Below, in pieces: positions 11,562-23,731 of a stretch of DNA of 64,000 bases (positions are counted from its first letter, which is position 1; every line of letters begins with the position of its first letter). This DNA comes from Hordeum vulgare subsp. vulgare (Eukaryota > Streptophyta > Magnoliopsida > Poales > Poaceae), in contig NC_058521.1 in NCBI RefSeq assembly GCF_904849725.1, positions 430,670,676 through 430,734,675 on the forward strand, in the 5' to 3' direction. The notes below the pieces were generated by a model. That model searched no databases and was not told the origin of the DNA. It saw only the letters and a program-made list of their open reading frames with translations. A program made the position numbers and the translations under genes.

Positions 11562-13658
11562 TTGCCTAGTAAGGATGAAACTATTGCCTTAGCTTATATT
11601 GCCATGCCTCCTACTGATCCCTTAGAGCAATACTTGCTTGAGCATGAAAATGATATGCATACGGATGAAAGGGATGAGATAGATAGAGTTGTCTTAGAAC
11701 AATATCCTATCCTTGAGAATAATCTTCCTGTTGAACTGCTTGGGGATCCACCCCCACCAAAGGGTGATCCTGCGTTCGAGCTTAAACGGTTGCCTGATAC
11801 TCTTAAGTATGCTTATCTTGATGAAAAAGAGATATATCATGTTATTATTAGTGCTAGCCTCTCACAGCATGAAGAAAATAAGTTACTAAAAACTCTGAGG
11901 AAGCACCATGCTGCTATTGGATATACTCTTGATGATCTTAAGGGCATTACTCCCACTCTATGCCAGCACAAGATTAAAACTGATCCTGATTCCAAGCTAG
12001 TTGCTGATCATCAACGGAGATTAAATCCTAAGATGAAAGAGGTAGTAAGAAAAGAAATACTAAAGCTCCTGGAAGCATGTATTATCTATCCTGTTGCTCA
12101 TAGTGATTGGGTGAGTCCGGTGCATTGCGTCCCTAAGAAGGGAGGTATTACCGTTGTCCCTAATGATAAGGATAAATTGATCCCACAGAGGATTATTACT
12201 AGCTATAGGATGGTGATCGACTTTAGGAAATTGAATAAAGCCACTAGGAAAGATCATTACCCTTTGCCTTTTATCGACCAAATGCTAGAAAGGTTGTCTA
12301 AACACACACACTTCTGCTTTCTAGATGGTTATTCTGGTTTCTCCCAAATACCAGTTGCACAAGCTGATCAGGAGAAAACCACTTTCACCTGCCCTTTCGG
12401 TACCTTTGCTTATATACGTATGCCTTTTGGCTTATGTAATGCACCTGCTACCTTTCAAAGATGTATGATGGCTATATTCTCTGACTTTTGTGGAAAGATT
12501 GTTGAGGTTTTCATGGATGACTACTCCGTTTACGGGTCTTCTTTTGATGATTGCCTCAACAACCTTGATCGAGTATTGCAGAGATGTAAAGACACCAACC
12601 TTGTCTTGAATTGGGAGAAGTGCCACTTTATGGTTAATGAAGGCATCGTCTTAGGACATAAAATTTCTCAAAGAGGTATTGAAGCCGATAAGGCTAAGGT
12701 GCATGCAATCGAGAAAATGCCATACCCCACAGATATCAAAGGTATAAGAAGTTTCCTTGGTCATGTTGGTTTCTATAGAAGGTTCATTAAAGACTTCTCT
12801 AAGATTTCTAGGCCTCTTACCAATCTCTTGCAAAAGGATATTCCTTTTGTTTTTGACGATGATTGTGAGGAAGCCTTCGAAATACTTAAGAAGGCCTTGA
12901 TAACTGCGCCTATTGTTCAACCACCTGATTGGAACTTACCTTTTGAAATCATGTGTGATGCTAGCGATTATGTTGTTGATGTTGTCCTAGGGCAAAGAGT
13001 TGAGAAGAAGTTGAATGTTATTCACTATGCCAGTAAAACTCTAGACAGTGCCCAAAGAAACTTTGCTACTACGGAAAAGGAATTTTTAGCAGTCGTGTTT
13101 GCATCTGAAAAGTTCAGGTCTTACATAGTTTATTCCAAAGTCACTATTCACACTGGTCACGCTCCTATTAAGTACCTCATGGAGAAGAAATACGCTAAAC
13201 ATAGACTTATCAGATGGGTTCTCTTGCTACAAGAATTTGATTTGCACGTTGTCAACAAAAAGGGTGCTGATAACCCCATAGCAGATAACTTGTCTAGGTT
13301 GGAGAACGTTCTTGATGACCCACAACCTATTGATGATAGGTTTCCTGATGATCAACTGAATGTCATCAATACTTCACGTAGTGCATCGTGGTATGCTGAT
13401 TATGCAAACTATATCGTTGCCAAATATATACCACCTAGTTTCACATACCAGCAAAAGAAGAAATTCTTCTTTGACTCGAGGCATTACTTTTTGGATGATC
13501 CTCACCTTTATAAGGAAGGAGTAGATGGTGTTATTAGACGTTGTGTACCTGAACATGAACAGGGACATATCCTACAAAAGTGTCACTCCGAGGCCTACGG
13601 AGGACACCATGCGGGAGATAGAACTGCACACAAGGTATTGCAATCAGGATTCTATTAG
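11562..13658 (+). pseudogene. gypsy reverse transcriptase-RNase H polyprotein
   Basis: A 698-residue open frame. The RT begins near residue 156 (EVVRKEILKLLEACIIYP, then SDWVSPVHCVPKKGG), with SYRMVIDFRKLNKAT, the RMPFGLCNAPATFQRCM block and the active site FMDD near residue 316. RNase H follows (MCDASDY near 464, KTLDSAQRNFATTEKEFLA). The conserved IHTDHA motif reads IHTGHA near residue 529, a catalytic Asp replaced by Gly. The integrase zinc-binding start (HSEAYGGHHA) ends the frame. A TAG at 13656-13658 stands where the family has Trp (GFYW), so pol stops before the integrase core. The listed start is in polyprotein, not an initiation site. Confidence 0.9.
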
Positions 13659-14771
13659 CCCACTCTCTTCAAGGATGCCCGTAAGTTTGTCTTGTCTTGT
13701 GACGAATGTCAAAGAATAGGTAATATTGGTAAACGTCAGGAAATGCCTATGAATTATTCACTTGTCACTGAACCATTTGATGTTATGGGCTTTGATTATA
13801 TGGGACCCTTTCCAAAATCCAACGGGTATACTCATATCCTAGTTGTTGTTGATTACGTCACTAAGTGGGTAGAAGCTATCCCCACTAGTAGTGCTGATCA
13901 CAACACCTCTATCAGGATGCTTAAAGAAGTTATTTTCCCTAGATTTGGAGTCCCTAGATATCTAATGACCGATGGTGGTTCACATTTCATTCATGGTGCT
14001 TTCCGTAAAACACTTGCTAAGTACGATGTCAACCATAGAATTGCGTCCCCCTATCACCCTCAGTCCAGTGGTCAAGTAGAGCTAAGCAATAGAGAGATTA
14101 AACTAATTCTGCAAAAGACTGTCAATAGGTCTAGAAAGAATTGGTCTAAGAAGCTCGATGATGCACTGTGGGCTTATAGAACTGCCTATAAGAATCCCAT
14201 GGGCATGTCTCCGTACAAAATGGTTTACGGCAAAGCATGTCATTTACCTCTTGAGCTAGAGCATATGACTTATTGGGCAATCAAAGAGCTCAACTTTGAT
14301 TTGAAACTTGTTGGTGAGAAGAGGTTATTTGATATTAGCTCACTTGATGAACGGAGAACTCAGCCATATGAGAATGCCAAGTTGTTCAAAGAAAAGGTTA
14401 ACAGGTGGCATGATAAAAGGATACAAAAGCGTGAGTTCAATGTAGGTGATTATATCTTGCTATATAATTCTCGTTTAAGATTTTTTGCAGGCAAGCTTCT
14501 CTCTAAATGGGAAGGTCCTTACATTGTTGAGGAAGTATATCGTTCTGGTGCTATCAAGATCAACAACATGGAAGGTAATTGTCCGAGAGTGGTAAATGGG
14601 CAGAGAATCAAGCATTATATCTCACGTACTTCCAAAAATGTTGACAGCAATATTATCAATACCATAACTCCGGAGGAGTACCTAAGGGATATTTACCAGC
14701 CTGTTTTAGACTCCGAAAACGAAGAGGTATGTGATTCGGTAAGTAAACAGACTCCAAAACTTTTCCAGTAG
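13659..14771 (+). pseudogene. gypsy integrase
   Basis: This continues in another frame after the TAG at 13656-13658. The second half of the HHCC zinc finger (LSCDEC) is followed by a complete rve core: Asp in [11 protein letters not shown], Asp in MTDGGSHF and Glu in GQVELSNRE. The last two lie about 35 residues apart, so the DD35E triad is intact. The C-terminal region ([17 protein letters not shown], then GQRIKHY) is the usual GPY/F-type module and no chromodomain is visible, which fits the Athila/Tat side of gypsy. It ends at a stop at 14769-14771. It could be functional only if expressed in frame with pol. Confidence 0.88.
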
Positions 14772-15055
14772 GAATTTTTCTTCGTTTTGGAATTTTTGAA
14801 AAAATAGAAAATTTTCAAGTAGTCCGGAAAGCACACGAGGAGGCAACAAGCCTGCCAGGCGCGGGCCACCCCCTAGTCGCGCCTGGGGGGCTTGTGGCCA
14901 CCTTGTGTGCCTCCCGGACTCTGTTTTCTTGCGGAGTACTCCTTCTGGTCGGAAAAAATCATTATATATTATCCCGAAAGGTCTGACCCTCATATCACGC
15001 AAATTTCCTCTGTTTTCGTTTCGAGCCTGTTTTCTGCCGCAGATTTGGAGCTAGT

Positions 15056-15448
15056 ATGTCGTCTCAGGAATCTGTCGGGGAGAACAATAACCCTCAAGTC
15101 TATGAAGAAGTAGATGCTGATCTGAAAAGAGTGGAAGTCACGGAAGCCAAGGGCAGAACTAAGGAGAAGAATCAGGCGTGGGGCGAAGTACAATCTGTGT
15201 TCAACAAGGAAGAAGTTGAAGAAGTGGATTTCCTCCAACCCTACCTCCACCTACTGTCTCCATCCTTGGTTGAACTCTTGAGGTTTTGTGAAACAACTCG
15301 TGCTCGCAATACTTATCTCACTCGTGAAGTTGTTTTGCTAGAGAAACATATCACAGATCTCCAAGGTATAAATCAAAGATTGATGGCCCTCTTGGAATCA
15401 AAGGTCAAAACAACTCCATCACCATCACCTCCAAAGGAAAACAACTGA
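15056..15448 (+). CDS. small extra ORF after integrase, coiled-coil protein
   Basis: A 130-residue open frame with its own ATG at 15056 (MSSQESVGENN), about 285 bp after the integrase stop, in the place where env or accessory ORFs sit in Athila-like elements. The first half is acidic and charged. The second half is helical: ELLRFCETTRARNTYL, then a leucine-rich stretch ending in a Pro/Ser-rich tail and ENN. No known domain is recognised and no signal peptide or membrane segment is seen, so it is not a classical envelope. It is intact, unlike gag and pol. The inner gypsy element inserted 50 bp beyond its stop. Confidence 0.5.
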   Translation: MSSQESVGENNNPQVYEEVDADLKRVEVTEAKGRTKEKNQAWGEVQSVFNKEEVEEVDFLQPYLHLLSPSLVELLRFCETTRARNTYLTREVVLLEKHITDLQGINQRLMALLESKVKTTPSPSPPKENN

Positions 15449-15494
15449 GCATGGGTATGGGCAATCCCCTTGGCTTGTGCCAAGCTTGGGGGAG

Positions 15495-15499
15495 TTGCC
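15495..15499. repeat. target-site duplication TTGCC, left copy (inner gypsy)
   Basis: TTGCC precedes the TGATACGTCTC start at 15500 and recurs at 23727-23731 after the element's terminal GTAGCA. Confidence 0.95.
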
Positions 15500-17102
15500 T
15501 GATACGTCTCAAATGTATCTATAATTTTGGATGGTTTCATGTTGTTATCTTGTCAACTTTGGATGCTTTATTTACCTTTTATATCTTTTTAGGGATTAAC
15601 TTATTAGTTCAGTGCCAAGTGTCAGTTCCTGTTTTTCCTGTGTTTTTGACTCTTTTCAGATCTGATTTTGGAACGGAGTCCAAACGGAATAAAATCCCCG
15701 AAATGAATTTTTCCAGAACAGAAGAAGATTGGGGGACTTGAGGGCCAAGGCAGGAGGCCCACAGGGAGCCCACAAGCCCTTACGCCGCGGCCAGGGGGGC
15801 CCGCAGCCACCAGTCTTGTGGCCTCCCTGGCGCTCCCCTGCCCTGGCTCTTTGGCCTATATATTCCCTAAAATCCCAGAAAAAATCAGGGTGTCCACGAA
15901 ACCACTTTTCCATCGCCGCAAGCTTTCGTTTTCGCGAGATCTCATCTGGAGACCCTTCCCGATGCCCTGTCGGAGGGGACTTTGGAGCTGGAGGGCTTCT
16001 ACATCAACATCATCGCCTCTCCAATGACTCGTGAGTAGTCTACTTCAGACCTCCGGGTCTGTAGTTAGTAGCTAGATGGCTTCTTCTCTCTCTTGGATCT
16101 TCAATACAAAGTTCTCCATGATCTTCATGGAGATCTATCTGATGTAATCCCCTTTGGCGGTGTGTTTGTCGATATCCGATGAATTGTGGATTTGTGATTA
16201 GATTATCTTTGAATTATATTTGAGTCTTTGCTGATTTCTTATATGCATGATTTGATATCCTTGTAAGTCTCTCCGAGTCTTGGGTTTTGTTTGGCCAACT
16301 AGATCTATGATTCTTGCAATGGGAGAAGTGCTTGGTTTTGGGTTCATACCGTGCGGTGACCTTTCCCAGTGACAGAAGGGGCAGCAAGGCACGCATCGTG
16401 TTGTTGCCATCAAGGTTGACAAGATGGGCTTTCATCAAAGATTTGAGATTGTCCATCTACATTATGTCATCTTGCTTAAGGCGTTACTCTGTTCTTATGA
16501 ACTCAATACACTAGATGCATGCTGGATAGCGGTCGAAGTGTGGAGTAATAGTAGTAGATGCAGAAAGTATCAGTCTACTTGTTTTGGACGTGATGCCTAT
16601 AGATATGACCATTGCTATGGATAACGTCATGACTTTGCGCGGTTCTATCAATTGCTCGACAGTAATTCGTTCACCCACAGTCTACCTGCTTTCATGAGAG
16701 AAGCCACTAGTGAACACTACGGCCCCCGGGTCTATTCACAACTATCATCTTCGCTTTTACTTCTACTTTGCTTTGTTTACTTTTTGCTTTCAGTTCTCAC
16801 TTTGCAAACAATCTATAAGGGATTGACAACCCCTTCATAGCGTTGGGTGCAAGCTCTTTGTGTTTGTGCAGGTACTTGTGACTTGACGCGATCCTCCTAC
16901 TGATACCTTGGTTCTCAAACTGAGGGAAATATTTACTGCTTTTGTGCTGCATCACCCTTTCCTCTTCAAGGGAACACCAACGCAAGGCTCCAAGGCCGCG
17001 GGGGAATCTTTTCATATTTGCCAAGGAAATCCCTATAGGCGTAGCCAGCAGCAGAAGGACCTCTGACGCTGTTACCGGGGAAGGTCTTTTGTTGCCGTAG
17101 CA
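15500..17102 (+). repeat. 5' LTR of the inner gypsy element
   Basis: 1603 bp, TGATACGTCTCAAATG...TTGCCGTAGCA. It is nearly the same length as the 3' LTR (1602 bp) and colinear with it. A TATATATTCCC block near 15858 follows a GC-rich stretch and could be the promoter TATA element. Confidence 0.93.
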
Positions 17103-17112
17103 GAAGGATTTC

Positions 17113-17130
17113 TGGCACCGTTGCCGGTGA
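17113..17130 (+). other. primer binding site of the inner element
   Basis: TGGCACCGTTGCCGGTGA starts 11 bp after the LTR end. It differs at two positions from the tRNA-Asp complement used by the outer element, so the same tRNA is probable. Confidence 0.75.
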
Positions 17131-17343
17131 GGAGAGATCAACTCAAGATATATCCAAGTAAGTGTCACAAACTCATCTCTTGCATTTACCTGTTTTGCCA
17201 CTTGCCTCTCGTTTTCCTCTCCCCCACTTCACATTTTCCGTTTTCATTTGCCTTTCTCCTTTGCCGTTTTCATTTGCCTTTTGCCGTTTTCCTTTGCCAG
17301 TTTTATTGCTTGCTTGTGTTCTTGTTTGTTTGTTGAAGTCATC

Positions 17344-18732
17344 ATGGCTGAAAACACCAAACTTTGTGCCTTCTCGAATACTAATAATAATGATTTTATT
17401 AGTACTCCGATTGCTCCCGCCACTAGGGCGGAGTCATATGAAATCAACGCTGCCTTGCTCAATCTTGTTATGAAAGAGCAATTTTCTGGCCTTCCTAGTG
17501 AAGATGTCGCATCCCATCTCAATACTTTCATTGAACTTTGCGATATGCAAAAGAAGAAAGATGTGGATAATGATGTTGTTAAATTGAAGCTTTTTCCATT
17601 CTCTTTGCGAGATCGTGTGAAAACTTGGTTTTCTTCTTTGCCTAAAAATAGTATCGATTCTTGGAATAAGTGCAAAGATGCTTACATATCCGAGTATTTT
17701 CCACCGGCTAAGATTATCTCTCTCCGTAACAATATCATGAATTTCAAGCAACTTGATCATGAACACGTTGCACAATCTTGGGAGAGGATGAAGTTAATGA
17801 TTAGAAATTGTCCTGCTCATGGCTTGAGTTTGTGGATGATTATACAAATCTTCTACGCTGGTTTGAATTTTGCTTCTCGCAACATCTTGGACTCCACCTC
17901 AGGTGGAACGTTCATCAAAATCACGTTAGGAGAAGCTACAAAACTCCTAGACAATATCATGACCAACTACTCTCAGTGGCACACTGAAAGGTCACGTGCT
18001 AGCAAAAAGGTACACGCTATAGAAGAAATTAACTCGCTTAGTGCTGAGATGGACGAGTTGATGAATTTGGTTGCTAGTATAAATGCTCCTTTAGATCCTA
18101 ATTACATGCCACTATCCTCATTGATTGATAGTAGCAATGTTAGTTTGGACGTTAATTTTGTTGGTAGGAACAATTTTGGCAACAACAATGCTTTTAGAGG
18201 AAACTATGTTCCTAGGCCTTTTCCTAGTAACTCCTCTAACAATTATGGCAATTCCTACCACAACACTTATGGAAATCACAACAAATTACCCTCTGATTTA
18301 GAGAGTAATATCAAAGAGTTCATCAACTCTCAAAAGATTTTCAATGCGCCCATAGAGGAAAAACTACTCAAAATAGACAATTTGGCTAAGAGCGTTGATA
18401 GGATGTCTTGTGATATTGATGCTTTGAAATTTAGATGTGCTCCTCCCAAGGTTAACTTGGATGAAACTTTAAAAGCTATGTGTGTCTCCATGAATGAGAG
18501 CAAAGAAAGAACCGCCCAAATTCGCGCTAGGCATGAATGGTTTAAAAGGGTGTGTTCTAGTGATGCAAATCACGAAGATCTTAAAGTGCTTGGTGCGACT
18601 CCTTTTGAATCTTTGTTTTCGCGTGTCAAACATATTGATGAAGGGGCTGGATATGAATCCACTTTGGTTGAAAAATGCCCCAATGATTCAGAGTCAACCT
18701 ATCTTATGATAAAGGTGTGGAGAGTGGAGTAG
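17344..18732 (+). pseudogene. gypsy gag of the inner element
   Basis: The open frame begins at 17248, but the ATG at 17344 (MAENTKLCAFSN) is the likelier start: the upstream part is a hydrophobic translation of a CTTTTGCC-type repeat. A retrotransposon gag domain follows (KLKLFPFSLRDRVKTWFSSLP, SWNKCKDAYISEYFP, QSWERMKLMIRNCPAHGL), then an Asn/Gly-rich linker (FGNNNAFRGNY) and a charged C-terminal region. No zinc knuckle is seen. The frame ends at 18732 after one base appears lost near 18710, where it should run on into the protease part. Gag would form the particle that packages the RNA. Confidence 0.85.
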
Positions 18733-19418
18733 AAGAAATCAAAATATTTGGTAGTAATGAAACTCCCACTTTGGATTTCAAGGAATTCAATTATGATAAT
18801 TGCTCCTTGTTTGAATGCATTTCCTTGATGCAGTCCATTGCAAACTCTCCACATGCTTATAGCCAAAGCAAAGCCTTTACCGCTCATATCGTAGATGCTA
18901 TGATGAAATCTCTTGAAGAGAAGCTCGAATTAGAAGTCTCTATACCCAGAAAACTTCATGATGAGTGGGAACCTACTATCAAAATCAAAATCAAAAACTA
19001 TGAATGCGATGCTTTGTCTGATTTGGGTGCTAGTGTTTCCGCGATTCCAAAGTCTTTATGTGATATTCTTGGTTTTCATGAGATTGAAGAGTGTTCTCTT
19101 AATTTGCATCTTGCGGATTCTACTGTCAAGAAACCCATGGGAAGGATCAATGATGTTCTTATTGTTGCAAATAAGAACTATTTACCCATGGATTTCATTG
19201 TACTTGACATGGATTGCAATCCTTCATGTCCCATTATTCTTCGTAGACCTTTCCTAAGGACTATTGGTGCTATCATCGATATGAAGGAAGGGAATATTAG
19301 ATTTCAATTTCCTCTAAAGAAGGGCATGGAGCATTTTCCTAGAAAGAAAATAAGATTTCCTTATGAATCTATGATGAGGGCTACTTATGGGTTGAGCACC
19401 AAAGATGACTATACGTGA
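18717..19418 (+). pseudogene. retropepsin-like protease region of the inner element
   Basis: A 233-residue frame overlapping the gag end by 16 bp in another frame. The active-site block DLGASVSAIPKSL is at about residues 101-113 and the flap/C-terminal block CPIILRRPFLRTIGAIIDM at about 171-189; the family usually has ILGRPFL, so a Gly is changed to Arg. It ends IRFPYESMMRATYGLSTKDDYT and a stop. The aspartic protease would mature gag. The frame is open but relies on the broken join near 18710. No RT follows. Confidence 0.82.
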
Positions 19419-22124
19419 TTCCATCACCTTATGCCTAGCTAAGGGTGTTAAACAATAGCGCTTGTTGGGAGGCAACCCAACGAATCTATCCTTTTTCTTT
19501 CTGTTTTGTGTTTTCCACACTTTCATAATTCTGTTATGATTGTGTTTTTTGTGTTTCTTTTGCGTTTGTGCCAAGTAAAACCATTATGATTAGTCTTGGG
19601 GATGATCGTTTGGTCATGCTGGAAAAGACAGAAACTTCCTGCTCAAGAAAAGAATTTTCATTTTTTTTCTTCTGTGAGATCGTCTGAGTTGATTCTTTTT
19701 GTTGATGATTGCTATGCAAATTCTTCAGACTGTCGTAATTTTTCAGAATTTTTGAAGTACGAGAAGTATACGAAGTATACAGATTGCTACAGACTGGTCT
19801 ACTGTTAACAGATTTTGTTTTTGTTGAGTTGGTTGCTTATTTTGATGAAACTATGGATAGTATCGGGGGGTATTAGCCATGGAAGATTGAAAATACATTA
19901 ACCCAACATCAACATAAGTAGAATTTAAGTTTGCTAAAGTACCTAAGGAAGTGGTGGTTTGCTTTCTTATACTAATGTTATCACGAGTTTCTGTTTAAGT
20001 TTTGTGTTGTGAAGTTCTCAAGTTTTGGGTGAAGTTCTTATGGACAAAGAGATAAAGAGTGGCAAGAGCTCAAGATTGGGGATTCCCAAGGCACCCCAAA
20101 TTGATTCAAGGATGCCGAAAAAGCCTAAGCTTGGGGATGCCCCGGGAAGGCATCCCCTCTTTCGTCTTCAATCCATCGGTAACGTTACTTGGGGCTATAT
20201 TTTTATTCACCACATTTTATGTGTTTTGCTTGGAGCGTCTTGTATCGTAGGAGTCTTTTATTTTTGTTGTGTCACAACCTTCCTTTCTGCACACTTAGAG
20301 AGAGAGACATCCACTCACCGTGACTTTGTCGAGCTTCACTTATATCCTTTGGTTAGACAATTCACCTCACATGTGTTTCACTTATATCTTTTGAGCTAGT
20401 TGATTTTGCTCTATGTGTTTCACTTCTATCTTTTAGAGCACGGAAGCGCGTGGCGTGGTAGTTGATCTATGCTATGAAAGTAGTCTCAAAAGGGGTAGTT
20501 ATCCAAAGGGATATGAAAACTTCCACCTTCATGTGCATTGAATAGTTAGAGAAGTTTGATTCATCTCAATTAGTTTTGAGTTGTGGTTGTGGTAATATTG
20601 AAGTTATACTAGTAAGGTGTTGTGGATCTAGAAATACTTGTGTTGAAGTTAGTGATTCCCGTAGCATGCACGTATGGTGAACCGCTATGTGATGAAGTCT
20701 GAGCATGATTAGTCTATTGATTGTCATCCTTTGTGTGGCGGTCGGGATCGCGCGATGGTTTATACCTACCAACCCTTCCCCTAGGAGTATGCGTTGAATG
20801 CTTTGTTTCGATTACTACTAAAACTTTTGCAACAAGTATATGAGTTCTTCATGACTAATGTTGAGTCCATGGTTTAGATGCACTTTCACCTTCCACCATC
20901 ACTATCTTCTTTAGTGCCGTGCAACTTTCGCCGGTGCACAAAACCCACCATAAAACCCCCCTCAAAACAGCCACCATACCTACCTACTATGGCTTTTTCA
21001 AAGCTATTCCGAGATATATTGCCATGCAACTACCACCATGACATGTGCCACAGCTTCTACATTGCCATTGCATGATCATAAGATAGCTAGCATGATGTTT
21101 CCATTGATGTCTATGCCATGCTAGATCATTGTCACGGTACACTACCGAAGGCATTCCATATAGAGTCGTCATTGCTCTAAGTTTTGAGTTGTAAGTGTGA
21201 TGATCATAATTGATAGAGCATTTTCCCATGTGAGGAAATAAAAGAGGCCAGCGATGTCCATTTACAAAAAGAGGCCAAAGATGCCCACCAAAAAAAAGAG
21301 GTCAAAGTGCCCACCAAAAAAATGAGAGAAAAAGAGAGAAGGGGCAGTGCTACTATCTTTCCACACTTGTGCTTCATATTAAGCACCATGATCTTCACGA
21401 TTGTGAGTCTCTCGTTTTGTCACCACCATCTAGCTAGTGGGAAATTTTCATTATATAACTTGGCTTGTATATTCCAATGATGGGCTTCCTCAAAATTGCC
21501 TTAGGTTTTCGTGAGCAAGCAAGTTGGATGCACACCCACTAGTTTTCTTTAAGAGCTTTCACATACTCTTAGCTCTGGTGCATCATTTGTATGGCAATCC
21601 CTACTCATTCACGTTGATATCTATTGATGAGCATCTCCATAGCTCGTTGATATGCCTAGTCAAAGTGACCATCTTATCCTTGTTTGCCTTGCAACCTCCA
21701 CCACACTCCATTCCACTTATAGTGCTAAAACCATGGCTCACGCTCATGTATTGCCTGAGAGTTGAAAAGGTTTGAGAAAGTAAAGGTGTGAAAACAATTA
21801 CTTGGCCAATATCGAGGTTGTGCATGATTTAAATTCGTTGTGCAAGGATGATAGAGCATAGCCAGACTATATGATTTTGTAGGGATAACTTTCTTTTGGC
21901 CTTGTTATTTTGAAAGTTCATGATTACCTTGCTAGTTTGCTTGAAGTATTATTGTCTCCACGTCAATAGCAAACTATTGTTTTGAATCTAATGGATCTGA
22001 ACATTTCACGTCACATAAGAGGAGTTACAAAGGACATCTATGCTAGGTAGCATGAAAGCATCAAAAATTCATTCTTTATCACTTCCCTACTCGAGGACGA
22101 GCAGGAGTTAAGCTTGGGGATGCT
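19419..22124 (+). other. non-coding internal region of the inner gypsy element
   Basis: About 2.7 kb without a credible gene. The longest open frames are short and unlike any retroelement protein. AGCTTGGGGA-type phrases at about 20130 and 22110 resemble polypurine tracts of this group. Position and length suggest pol was replaced by non-coding sequence rather than simply decayed. Confidence 0.7.
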
Positions 22125-23726
22125 TGATACGTTTCAAACGTATCTATAATTTTTTATGGTTTCATGTTGTTATCTTGTCAACTTTGGATGTTTTATTTAC
22201 CTTTTATATCTTTTGGGGGACTAACTTATTAATTCAGTGCCAAGTGCCAGTTCCTGTTTTTTCGGTGTTTTTCACTCTTTTCACATCTGATTTTGGAACG
22301 GAGTCCAAACGGAATAAAATCCCCGAAATGAATTTTACAGAACAGAAGAAGATCGGGGGACTTGAGGGCCAAGGCAGGAGGCCCACAGGGAGCCCACATG
22401 CCCTGACGCCACGGCAGGGGGGGCGCGGCCACGAGGCTTGTGGCCTCCCTGGCGCTCCCCTGCCCTAGCTCTTTGGCCTATATATTCCCTAAAATCCCAG
22501 AAAAAATCAGTGCGTCCACGAAACCACTTTTCCGCCACCGCAAGCTTCCGTTTCCGCGAGATCTCATGTGGAGACCCTTCCTGGTGCCCTACCGAAGGGG
22601 ACTTTGGAGCTGGAGGGCTTCTACATCAACATCATCGCCTCTCCAATGACTCGTGAGTAGTCTACTTCAGACCTACGGGTCCTTAGTTAGTATCTAGGTG
22701 GATTCTTCTCTCTCTTGGATCTTCAATACAAAGTTCTCCATGATTTTCATGGAGATCTATCCGATGTAATCCCCTTTGGCGGTGTGTTTGTCGAGATCCA
22801 ATGAATTGTGGATTTGTGATCAGATTATCTTTGAATTATATTCGAGTCTTTGCTGATTTCTTATATGCATGATTTTATATCCTTGTAAGTCTCTCTAAGT
22901 CTTGGGTTTTGTTTGGCCAACTAGATCTATGATTCTTGCAATGGGAGAAGTGCTTGGTTTTGGGTCCATACTGTGCGGTGACCTTTCCCAGTGACAGAAG
23001 GGGCAGCAAGGCACGCATCGTGTTGTTGCCATCAAGGGTAACAAGATGGGCTTTCATCATAGATTTGAGATTGTCCATCTACATCATGTCATCTTGCTTA
23101 AGGCGTTACTCTGTTCTTATGAACTCAATACACTAGATGCATGCTGGATAGCGGTCGACGTGTGGAGTAATAGTAGTAGATGCAGAAAGTATCGGTCTAC
23201 TTGTTTTGGACGTGATGCCTATAGATATGATCATTGCCATAGATAACGTCATGACTTTGCGCGGTTCTATCAATTGCTCGACAGTAATTCGTTCACCCAC
23301 CGTCTACTTGCTTTCATGAGAGAAGCCACTAGTGAACACTATGGCCCCGGGGTCTATTCACAACTATCATCTTCGCTTTTACTTTTACTTTGCTTTGTTT
23401 ACTTTTTGCTTTCAGTTCTCACTTTGCCAACAATCTATAAGGGATTGACAACCCCTTCATCGTGTTGGGTGCAAGCTCTTTGTGTTTGTGCAGGTACTTG
23501 TGACTTGACGCGATCCTCCTACTAGATTGATACCTTGGTTAACTGAGGGAAATACTTACTGCTTCTGTGCTGCATCACTCTTTCCTCTTCAAGGGAACAC
23601 CAACGCAAGGCTCCAAGGCCGCGGGGGAATCCTTTGCATATTTGCAAAGGAAATCCCTATAGGCGTAGCCAGCAGCAGAAGGACCTCTGACGCGGTTGCC
23701 GGGGAAGGTCTTTTGTTGCCGTAGCA
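22125..23726 (+). repeat. 3' LTR of the inner gypsy element
   Basis: 1602 bp, TGATACGTTTCAAACG...TTGCCGTAGCA, colinear with 15500-17102. TTGCC follows directly (23727-23731). Confidence 0.93.
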
Positions 23727-23731
23727 TTGCC

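Larger units (their letters stand above)
15500..23726 (+). mobile_element. inner gypsy element carrying only gag and protease (non-autonomous)
   Basis: An 8.2-kb element with TG...CA ends and perfect TTGCC duplications. It has LTRs at 15500-17102 and 22125-23726, a primer site at 17113-17130 and a polypurine-type AGCTTGGGGATGCT before the 3' LTR. It encodes gag (17344-18732) and a protease (18717-19418), but nothing resembling RT, RNase H or integrase in the following 2.7 kb. The first 250 or so bases of the two LTRs differ at about 17 positions by eye, so the insertion is not recent. Mobilisation would need enzymes from a related autonomous element. Confidence 0.93.

Noticed and set aside
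17248..17343. Signal-peptide-like hydrophobic start of the inner gag frame
   Set aside because: It translates a CTTTTGCCGTTTTC-type repeat; the ATG at 17344 fits the gag family start better.
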